Assembly: GCF_001528665.1 (NCBI RefSeq)
Contig: NZ_BBYJ01000020.1
Span: 97,575 to 161,574 of the forward strand
Source of the DNA: Microtetraspora malaysiensis
GTDB lineage: Bacteria; Actinomycetota; Actinomycetes; Streptosporangiales; Streptosporangiaceae
Direction: 5' to 3'
DNA: 64,000 nt
Part shown: in pieces, positions 1 through 6,367 of the stretch
Layout of the letters: each line of letters begins with the position of its first letter
Numbering within the stretch: position 1 is the stretch's first letter
The notes under the pieces: generated by a model
Seen by the model: the letters and a program-made list of their open reading frames with translations, nothing else
Told to the model about the DNA's origin: nothing
The model's database searches: none
Position numbers and translations under genes: made by a program

Positions 1-101
1 GTGCTGACCGCCAGGGCGTTCTCCAGAGTGTGCGGCTTGCCGTCCGTGTTGAGGGTGAGGCGGTGGGTCGGCCTTCTGACGCGGCCAAGAACGTTCGGCA
101 T
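1..101 (-). CDS. N-terminal fragment of an unidentified protein, cut by the window edge
   Basis: An ATG on the minus strand at 101-99 opens a frame running off the left edge; about 33 residues are visible, beginning MPNVLGRVRRPTHRLTLN. A good ribosome binding site (AAAGGGG) lies about 8 nt before the ATG, and third codon positions are nearly all G or C, so I take it as a real gene start divergent from rpsF. The segment is too short to name. A faint GRV/Arg-rich start recalls FdhD proteins, but the conserved EEPLEIR-type motif is not seen, so I give no function. Confidence 0.55.
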   Translation of the reverse strand, partial: MPNVLGRVRRPTHRLTLNTDGKPHTLENALAVS

Positions 102-258
102 GTGCGTCACCCCTTTCTGCTGCTCAGTTTCCCTCGCGGGGGCGCGTACGGCCAGGGGACTGGTAGCCTGAATCGGCTGTGTTGGATATGCGTGGGGTGG
201 AATTTCCCCGCGCCGCCCGCAGCGTCCTCCTGTCACGGCAAGGCGTCGTGACCGCAAG

Positions 259-278
259 AGTCCAGAGGAGGTTGGATT
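259..278 (+). promoter_or_regulatory. Possible small hairpin presenting the rpsF ribosome binding site
   Basis: AGTCCA (259-264) can pair with TGGATT (273-278, one G-U pair), leaving GAGGAGG in the loop just before the rpsF ATG. S6:S18-binding leaders upstream of rpsF are known in several bacteria, but the defining bulge is not confirmed here. This is a suggestion only. Confidence 0.25.
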
Positions 279-282
279 CCGC

Positions 283-573
283 ATGCGTCGTTACGAGCTG
301 ATGGTCATCCTCGACCCGGCCCTCGATGAGCGCACCGTGCAGCCCTCGCTCGACCAGTTCCTCAGCGTCATCCGCAACGATGGCGGCACCGTGGAGAAGG
401 TCGACGTCTGGGGTCGCCGCCGGCTGTCCTACGACATCGCGAAGAAGGCCGAGGGCATCTACGCCGTGGTCGACCTGACCGCGGAGCCCGCCACGGTGAA
501 GGAGCTGGACCGCCAGCTCAACCTGAACGAGGGCATTCTCCGCACCAAGGTCATCCGTCCCGAGCTCCACTGA
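283..573 (+). CDS. rpsF: 30S ribosomal protein S6
   Basis: This 96-residue protein has the S6 family start [11 protein letters not shown] and the central [10 protein letters not shown] motif. S6 binds 16S rRNA as a dimer with S18 in the platform of the small subunit. The ATG follows GAGGAGG at about 11 nt. It is the first gene of the conserved order rpsF-ssb-rpsR-rplI, so it is probably co-transcribed with them from a promoter in the 180-bp upstream gap. Length and start match actinobacterial S6. Confidence 0.97.
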   Translation: MRRYELMVILDPALDERTVQPSLDQFLSVIRNDGGTVEKVDVWGRRRLSYDIAKKAEGIYAVVDLTAEPATVKELDRQLNLNEGILRTKVIRPELH

Positions 574-668
574 CCGAGAACGGCCGAGCCCGGCTCTTTT
601 GTCGGACCATGGCCGTACTCTGAGCCCTTGACGGCTGAGCTGACGGGATAGGAAGGCGAAAGCGACCG

Positions 669-1208
669 ATGGCAGCAGGCGACACCACGATCACCATCGT
701 CGGCAACCTTGTCGACGACCCGGAGCTGCGCTTCACCCCGACGGGGCAGGCTGTGGCCCGGTTCCGCATCGCATCCACTCCGCGGTTTCTGGACCGCCAG
801 ACCAACGAGTGGAAGGACGGCGAAGGCCTGTTCCTGACCTGCAACGTGTGGCGACAGGCGGCGGAGAACGTCGCCGAGAGCCTGCAGCGTGGCATGCGGG
901 TCATCGTGCAGGGACGGCTGCGCCAACGGTCGTATGAGACCAAGGAAGGCGAGAAGCGCACGGTCTACGAGGTCGAGGTCGACGAGGTCGGCCCCTCGCT
1001 GCGCAACGCCACCGCCAAGGTGAACAAGACCGCCCGGCAGGGTGGTGGCGGCGGTGGTGGCTTCGGCGGCCCCGCGAACGACCCCTGGGCGTCGGCCAGC
1101 CCCGCTCCTTCGAGCGGCGGCGGCTACAACCAGGGCGGCGGCGGCAGCAGCAGCGGTGGTGGCGGCGGCTTCGGCGGCGGCGACTTCAGCGACGAACCGC
1201 CTTTCTAG
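669..1208 (+). CDS. ssb: Single-stranded DNA-binding protein
   Basis: The 179-residue protein has an N-terminal OB-fold of about 110 residues ([20 protein letters not shown], then [18 protein letters not shown]), a flexible Gly/Ser-rich linker from about residue 125, and an acidic tail ending DEPPF. SSB coats single-stranded DNA as a tetramer, and the tail recruits replication and repair proteins. The tail is a mild variant of the usual DDDIPF. The gene lies between rpsF and rpsR, which is the classical position of the housekeeping copy. The linker is unusually rich in glycine runs. Confidence 0.97.
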   Translation: MAAGDTTITIVGNLVDDPELRFTPTGQAVARFRIASTPRFLDRQTNEWKDGEGLFLTCNVWRQAAENVAESLQRGMRVIVQGRLRQRSYETKEGEKRTVYEVEVDEVGPSLRNATAKVNKTARQGGGGGGGFGGPANDPWASASPAPSSGGGYNQGGGGSSSGGGGGFGGGDFSDEPPF

Positions 1209-1294
1209 ATCACCTTTCCAGGTGACACCAACCCACGAAAACGTATCCGAGCGACCATTCCCGCATCTTGCGGGGCTCTGAAAGGAGCACCACG

Positions 1295-1531
1295 ATGGCG
1301 AAGCCGGCACTGCGCAAGCCGAAGAAGAAGGTTTGCCTGTTCTGCCACGACAAGATCTCCTACGTCGACTACAAGGACACGGCGCTGCTGCGGAAGTTCA
1401 TCTCCGACCGCGGCAAGATCCGTGCTCGCCGGGTGACGGGCAACTGCACCCAGCACCAGCGCGACGTGGCCACCGCTATCAAGAACGCTCGTGAGATGGC
1501 CCTGCTGCCGTACACGAGCACCGCGCGCTAA
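1295..1531 (+). CDS. rpsR: 30S ribosomal protein S18
   Basis: This 78-residue S18 has the hallmark [20 protein letters not shown] and the [12 protein letters not shown] segment. I chose the ATG at 1295 because AAAGGAG lies 7-8 nt before it and the product matches the family; an in-frame ATG at 1268 lacks this support. The CxxC pair near the N-terminus (CLFC) plus the later Cys and His suggest the zinc-binding (C+) form. Actinomycetes often carry a zinc-free paralogue under Zur control elsewhere. S18 pairs with S6 on the ribosome. Confidence 0.96.
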   Translation: MAKPALRKPKKKVCLFCHDKISYVDYKDTALLRKFISDRGKIRARRVTGNCTQHQRDVATAIKNAREMALLPYTSTAR

Positions 1532-1549
1532 GGAAAGGAGTCTCAGGAC

Positions 1550-1996
1550 ATGAAGCTCATTCTCACCACTGAGGTCTCCGGCCTCGGCGCCCCCGGTGAC
1601 ATCGTCGAGGTCAAGGACGGCTACGGCCGTAACTACCTCATCCCGCGCGGCTTCGCGATCCGGTGGACCCGCGGCGCCGAGTCGCAGGTCGCCTCGATCA
1701 AGAAGGCCCGTCAGGCCCGCGACATCCGCGACCTGGGCACGGCCAAGGAGGTCGCCGGCCGGCTCGGCGCTCTCAAGGTGGTCCTGAAGACCCGCGCCGG
1801 CGAGGGCGGCCGTCTCTTCGGCTCGGTCACCACCGGTGACATCGCCGAGGCCGTCACCGTGGCCGGCGGTCCGCAGCTCGACCGCCGCCGCATCGAGATC
1901 GGCAATGCGATCAAGAGCGTGGGCTCCCACCGGGTCAGCGTCAAGCTGCACCCCGAGGTGTCCGCGACCCTGGACGTCGAGGTCGTCGCCGGCTGA
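1550..1996 (+). CDS. rplI: 50S ribosomal protein L9
   Basis: This 148-residue protein has the L9 N-terminal rRNA-binding domain with [13 protein letters not shown], a linking helix, and the C-terminal domain ending in an [13 protein letters not shown] strand. L9 reaches from the L1 stalk region and affects frame maintenance. The ATG is preceded by GGAAAGGAG, 18 bp after the rpsR stop, so the two are in one operon. A strong hairpin follows 20 bp after the stop, closing the ribosomal unit before the amino acid transporter. Confidence 0.97.
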   Translation: MKLILTTEVSGLGAPGDIVEVKDGYGRNYLIPRGFAIRWTRGAESQVASIKKARQARDIRDLGTAKEVAGRLGALKVVLKTRAGEGGRLFGSVTTGDIAEAVTVAGGPQLDRRRIEIGNAIKSVGSHRVSVKLHPEVSATLDVEVVAG

Positions 1997-2017
1997 CCCA
2001 GCCGTCACCCGACCGAA

Positions 2018-2054
2018 TCGAAGGGCCCTTCCCGTGCCGGGAGGGGCCCTTCGA
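2018..2054 (+). terminator. Hairpin terminator after rplI
   Basis: TCGAAGGGCCC TTCCCG pairs with CGGGAG GGGCCCTTCGA around a 3-nt loop, giving a stem of about 17 bp. There is no long T-run, as is common for actinomycete terminators. Confidence 0.75.
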
Positions 2055-2155
2055 CGTGCGCGGCCCTTCCCCAGTGGGCCTGAAATAAACGGCCGATAGT
2101 ATCTAGCCCGTCCCAAACGCGGACCATGCACGATCTTTATGCCATGGAGGCTGAA

Positions 2156-3034
2156 ATGCACCGTCCTTCGCTGTTGCTGGCGCTCGGCGTCCTCACGACG
2201 GCGGCGGTCGCGTGCGCACCGGCCACCAACGACGCGGCTCAGCCGGCGGGGGGTGCCGCGGGCAGCCCGGCCGCCGCGGCGAGCTGCGCGAAGGACCAGC
2301 TCACGCTGATCACCCCGGGCAAGCTGACCATCGGCACCGACAAGCCCGCGTACGAGCCGTGGTTCAAGAACGACGACCCCACGAGCGGCGAGGGCTTCGA
2401 GAGCGCGATCGCCTACGCCGTGGCCGACAAGCTCGGCTTCACCAAGGACGAGGTCGCCTGGGCCACCATTCCGTTCGACACCGCGTACGCGCCGGGGGGC
2501 AAGAAGTTCGACTTCGACCTCAACCAGATCTCGATCACCCCCGACCGGGCCAAGGTCGTCGACTTCAGCGAGGGGTACTACACGGTCAAGCAGGGCATCG
2601 TGGCGCTGGGCGGCGGCAAGTACGCCTCGGCCACGGGGCTGGCCGACCTCAAGGACGCCACCATCGGCGTCCAGGTCGGCACCACCGCGCTCGACGCGGT
2701 CAAGAGCGTGATCCAGCCGGCGAAGGAGACCAAGGTCTACACCCAGCAGGTGGACGCCGTGAACGCGCTCAAGAACAAGCAGGTCGACGCCATCGTGGTG
2801 GACCTGCCGACCGCGTTCTACGTCACCGCCGCCCAGGTGGAGAACTCCAAGATCGTCGGCCAGTTCGCCGCCACCGGCGGAACGCCCGAGGAGTTCGGGC
2901 TCGTCTTCCAGAAGGGCAGCTCCCTGGTCTCCTGCGTCAACGAGGCCATCGGCGCGCTGAAGTCCTCCGGTGAGTTCGCCAAGATCGAGCAGCAGTGGCT
3001 GAGCGCGGCGGCTGGCGCGCCGGAGATGAAGTGA
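2156..3034 (+). CDS. Amino acid ABC transporter substrate-binding lipoprotein
   Basis: The 292-residue product belongs to the SBP_bac_3 family of periplasmic-type binding proteins. It starts with a lipoprotein signal (MHRPSLLLALGVL, then lipobox AVAC with Cys20), so it should be anchored outside the membrane. Family features are the TIGTDKPAYEPWF strand, GFESAIAYAVADKLG and the ITPDRAKVVDFSEGYY segment. I chose the ATG at 2156 because GGAGG lies 5 nt upstream. It overlaps the permease gene by 4 bp in a three-gene importer operon. Polar amino acids such as glutamate or glutamine are the likely ligand; specificity cannot be read from sequence. Confidence 0.9.
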   Translation: MHRPSLLLALGVLTTAAVACAPATNDAAQPAGGAAGSPAAAASCAKDQLTLITPGKLTIGTDKPAYEPWFKNDDPTSGEGFESAIAYAVADKLGFTKDEVAWATIPFDTAYAPGGKKFDFDLNQISITPDRAKVVDFSEGYYTVKQGIVALGGGKYASATGLADLKDATIGVQVGTTALDAVKSVIQPAKETKVYTQQVDAVNALKNKQVDAIVVDLPTAFYVTAAQVENSKIVGQFAATGGTPEEFGLVFQKGSSLVSCVNEAIGALKSSGEFAKIEQQWLSAAAGAPEMK

Positions 3035-3879
3035 CGCAGCCTCCCAAGAGCCCCCGGCAGCAGGAGAGGGAGCGGATCCGCCGTCGGCAGGCGATCCGCT
3101 CCAGCTCGGTCGCCACGGCGTCCACCATCGTCTTCCTGGCCCTGGTGGGCGTCCTGGTCACCACCTCTCCGGGCTGGCCGCGGGTGCAGGAGACGTTCTT
3201 CAGCCCCGAGGCGTTCGCCCGGTCCCTGCCCGACGTGCTCCACGGCTTCTGGATCAACGTCCAGATCTTCCTCATCGCGGAGCCGATCATCCTGGTGCTC
3301 GGGCTGCTGGTCGCCCTGGCCCGGGGGCTGCGGGCGCCGGTCTTCTTCCCGCTGCGGGTGCTGGCCGTGGTCTACACCGACGTGTTCCGCGGGGTGCCGA
3401 CCCTGCTCGTCATCATGCTCGTCGGCTTCGGCCTGCCCGCGCTCCAGCTGTCCGGCGTGCCGTCCGACGAGATCACCCTCGGCGTCATCGCGCTCGTCCT
3501 CGCGTACAGCGGGTACGTCGCGGAGGTCTTCCGCGCGGGCATCGACACGGTGCACCCGAGCCAGATCGCGGCGGCACGCTCGCTCGGGCTGTCCCACGGG
3601 CAGGCCATGCGCCACGTCGTGCTCCCGCAGGCGGTGCGCCGGGTGATCCCGCCGCTGCTCAACGACTTCGTCTCCCTGCAGAAGGACACCGCGCTGGTCT
3701 CCACGATCGGTGTGATCGAGTCGCTGCGGCAGGCGCAGATCTACGCCGCCGGGAAGTTCAACTACACCCCCTATCTCGTCGCGGCGCTGCTGTTCATCCT
3801 GCTCACGATCCCGATGGCGCGGTTCACCGACTATCTGTCGGCGCGGGCCGCCCGCCGCCGCGGCCCCGGAGGTGCCTGA
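3031..3879 (+). CDS. Amino acid ABC transporter permease
   Basis: This 282-residue inner-membrane protein of the HisM/GlnP type has several hydrophobic helices, a FRGVPTLLVIMLVGFGLPAL segment and the cytoplasmic EAA loop (AARSLGLSHGQAMRHVVLPQ) that docks to the ATPase. I place the start at the GTG at 3031, overlapping the stop of the binding-protein gene as GTGA with GGAG just upstream; this implies translational coupling. The N-terminal 20 residues are strongly basic (RQQERERIRRRQ) and cytoplasmic. The ATPase gene follows with a 1-bp overlap. Only one permease is present, so it probably forms a homodimer. Confidence 0.9.
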   Translation: MTQPPKSPRQQERERIRRRQAIRSSSVATASTIVFLALVGVLVTTSPGWPRVQETFFSPEAFARSLPDVLHGFWINVQIFLIAEPIILVLGLLVALARGLRAPVFFPLRVLAVVYTDVFRGVPTLLVIMLVGFGLPALQLSGVPSDEITLGVIALVLAYSGYVAEVFRAGIDTVHPSQIAAARSLGLSHGQAMRHVVLPQAVRRVIPPLLNDFVSLQKDTALVSTIGVIESLRQAQIYAAGKFNYTPYLVAALLFILLTIPMARFTDYLSARAARRRGPGGA

Positions 3880-4622
3880 TGACGCTCCTGCGCATCGAGG
3901 GCGTGTGGAAGAACTACCACGACCAGAGCGTGCTGCGCGGCATCGACCTCGACGTGGCGGCGCACGAGGTGGTCACCCTGATCGGGGCCTCCGGCTCCGG
4001 CAAGTCCACGCTGCTGCGTTGCGTCAACCTGCTGGAGACCGTCGACGACGGCGCCATCCACCTGGACGGCGACGAGATCACGGACGTACGCGCCGACGTG
4101 GACGAGGTCCGCAAGCGGATCGGCATGGTCTTCCAGTCCTACAACCTCTTCCCGCACATGACCGTGCTGGAGAACATCACCCTGGCCCCGCGCAAGGTCC
4201 ACAAGGTCGCCCAGGCGCAGGCCGAGGAGCAGGCGCGGGAGCTGCTGGCCCGGTTCGGCCTCGCGGACAAGGCGGGGGAGTACCCCGACCGGCTCTCCGG
4301 CGGCCAGCAGCAGCGGGTGGCCGTCATCCGGGCCATCGCCACCCAGCCGCGGCTGCTGCTGCTCGACGAGGTGACCTCCGCGCTCGACCCGATCCTCGTC
4401 ACCGAGGTGCTGAGCATCATCCGCGAGCTCAAGGACACCGGGATGACGATGATCCTGGCCACCCACGAGATGAGCTTCGCCAGGGACATCTCCGACACCG
4501 TCTGCTTCCTCGACGGAGGCGTCCTGCTCGAACGCGGCGCTCCCGACCAGATCTTCTCCTCGCCCGAGCATCCGCGTACCCGCGAGTTCCTCCAGCGCGT
4601 ACTGGACTCCGGACGACTCTGA
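3879..4622 (+). CDS. Amino acid ABC transporter ATP-binding protein
   Basis: The 247-residue ATPase has Walker A GASGSGKST at residues 36-44, the LSGGQ signature at 139-143 and Walker B LLLLDE at 159-164, followed by the switch histidine in LATHEMSFA. It is of the GlnQ/HisP class that drives polar amino acid uptake. The usual DEPTSALD is DEVTSALD here, a conservative change. The ATG overlaps the permease stop (TGATG), so the three genes 2156-4622 make a complete importer. Confidence 0.93.
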   Translation: MTLLRIEGVWKNYHDQSVLRGIDLDVAAHEVVTLIGASGSGKSTLLRCVNLLETVDDGAIHLDGDEITDVRADVDEVRKRIGMVFQSYNLFPHMTVLENITLAPRKVHKVAQAQAEEQARELLARFGLADKAGEYPDRLSGGQQQRVAVIRAIATQPRLLLLDEVTSALDPILVTEVLSIIRELKDTGMTMILATHEMSFARDISDTVCFLDGGVLLERGAPDQIFSSPEHPRTREFLQRVLDSGRL

Positions 4623-4718
4623 CGCTCCCCGGGGGCGGCCGGCGGCGGTGACGGCCGCGTCCGTGGCGCGTGCGCGGCGCGAGCGGGCCGCGCCGTACAG
4701 CGCCTTACTTCCGGCCGG

Positions 4719-6041
4719 TCACGCCCCCGTGACCAGCCAGGCCGTGCCGTACGCGCGGAAGGAGAGCGTGAGCATCCGGGCCAGCATCCACACGCCGAAG
4801 GCCGCCCACAGCGCGACGAGGCTCCCCGCGACCAAGGCGAACGGCAGGTACGCGAGCGTGGTGACCAACCCGGCCCAGGCGAGGTAACGCCGGTCGCCCG
4901 CGCCGATCAGCACGCCGTCGAGCACGAACACGACACCCGCCACCGGCTGGAACAGCGCCACCAGCCACAGCACCTCGTCCAGCCGCTCGGACACCGCGCC
5001 GGGAGTGTCGAACACCGCCGGGATCAGCGGGCGGAGCGCGAGAACGGCCAGGCCGAAGACGACGCCGCACCCCACCCCCCACGCGACCATGCGGCGGGTG
5101 GCCGACCGGGTCGCGGCCGTGTCGCCCGCGCCCAGGGTCCGGCCGGTGATCGCCTGCCCCGCGATGGCGATGGCGTCCAGGGCGAACGCGAGGAACGTCC
5201 AGATCCGCGTCGCGATGGTGTGCGCGGAGATCTGCGCGTCGCCCATCCGGGTCGCCAACGACGTGGCGGTCAGCAGCACCACCTGCAGGCACGCCGTACG
5301 GATGACCAGGGCCAGACCGGCGGTGCCGGCGGCCCGGATTCCGGCGAGGTCGGGCCGGAGCGGGGCGCCGTGCCGCCGGGCGCCCCTGATCACCATGACG
5401 AGGTAGACGGCCGCGCCGAGCGCCTGGGCGATGACCGTGCCCCAGGCCGACCCGGCGACGCCCCAGCCGAGCCCGAGGACGAACCAGGCGTTCAGCACGC
5501 CGTTCAGCAGGAAGGAGCCCACCGAGACCGCGAGAGGCGTCACCGTGTCCTGGAGGCCGCGCAGCACGCCCGTGCCCGCGAGCACGAGAAGCAGCGCGGG
5601 CGTGCCGAGCAGGCTGACCCGCAGATAGGTGGTCGCCAGCTCGGCCAGCCGGTCGGAGGCGCCGAAGAGGTCGACGATGCCCGGGGCGAGCGGCCAGCAG
5701 ACGGCGATGACGGCGACGCCCACCGCCGCGGCCAGCCACATGCCGTCCACACCCTGCCGCATCGCCCGGCGCGCCTCGCCCGCGCCCATCTGCCGCGCCA
5801 CCGCCGCGGTCGTGCCGTACGCGAGGAAGACGCACAGGCCGACGATCGCGGAGAGGGCGGCGCTCGCCACGCCGAGAGCGCCGAGGGCCGGATCGGGCAG
5901 CCGTCCGACGATGACGGAGTCGGTCAGCAGGAACAACGGCTCGGCGACCAGGGCCCCGAACGCGGGGACGGCGAGCCGGAGGATCTCCCGGTGCCCGGCG
6001 CCGGAGGCTCCCCGCCGATCGGCGTCCCTTGTCAGTGGCAT
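4719..6041 (-). CDS. MATE family efflux transporter (DinF-like)
   Basis: This 440-residue protein has about twelve hydrophobic helices and the MATE start REILRLAVPAFGALVAEPLF, with a second related half (LVIRTACLQVVLLTATSLATRMG). MATE proteins exchange cationic drugs or metabolites for protons or sodium ions at the cytoplasmic membrane; the substrate is unknown. The ATG at 6041 is chosen because the family begins there. No ribosome binding site precedes it, so the message may be leaderless. An in-frame extension to 6200 has unrelated composition and overlaps the control region before dnaB. It converges on the ABC operon. Confidence 0.9.
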   Translation of the reverse strand: MPLTRDADRRGASGAGHREILRLAVPAFGALVAEPLFLLTDSVIVGRLPDPALGALGVASAALSAIVGLCVFLAYGTTAAVARQMGAGEARRAMRQGVDGMWLAAAVGVAVIAVCWPLAPGIVDLFGASDRLAELATTYLRVSLLGTPALLLVLAGTGVLRGLQDTVTPLAVSVGSFLLNGVLNAWFVLGLGWGVAGSAWGTVIAQALGAAVYLVMVIRGARRHGAPLRPDLAGIRAAGTAGLALVIRTACLQVVLLTATSLATRMGDAQISAHTIATRIWTFLAFALDAIAIAGQAITGRTLGAGDTAATRSATRRMVAWGVGCGVVFGLAVLALRPLIPAVFDTPGAVSERLDEVLWLVALFQPVAGVVFVLDGVLIGAGDRRYLAWAGLVTTLAYLPFALVAGSLVALWAAFGVWMLARMLTLSFRAYGTAWLVTGA

Positions 6042-6204
6042 AAGGGTATTTTGCCAGTTACATATCGATGCTCGGCATTGATACCCGGCGTCGCGGAGCC
6101 GCCATGCCGATCCGGTCTCGGCTATCGTCCGATTTTTCTTCCTCCACAGCCCTTGGATAATGTTTCGGCTGCTCAGCGCGGCTTGAGTGGCGTTGGCCAC
6201 AGGG

Positions 6205-6268
6205 TTATCCCCAGGCTCGTCCCCAGGGTGTTCACACCTGAGCGGCCGAAGTGCACACGTTATCCACA
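6205..6268. promoter_or_regulatory. DnaA-box-like sites upstream of dnaB
   Basis: A perfect TTATCCACA lies at 6260-6268 and a one-mismatch TTATCCCCA at 6205-6213. A weaker inverted relative (CTTGGATAA) is at 6152-6160. They lie in the 326-bp gap between the MATE gene and dnaB, about 100-160 bp before the dnaB start. DnaA could bind here and tie dnaB expression to initiation, but the cluster is far smaller than an actinomycete oriC. Confidence 0.5.
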
Positions 6269-6367
6269 GGCGGCTCCACAGGTCGCGTTGCCGGTAGGGT
6301 GCGGCAGCCGCGAAACTGTCAGACCGGCGGATTACAACTGGGATTGCTGTGTTGGGGGGTGTCTGCA

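Noticed and set aside
1..101. Assignment of the left-edge fragment to FdhD
   Set aside because: Only a weak GRV/Arg-rich resemblance exists and the conserved EEPLEIR-type motif is not present.
6042..6367. Chromosomal origin oriC
   Set aside because: Only two or three DnaA-box-like sites are present, whereas actinomycete origins hold many and lie between dnaA and dnaN.
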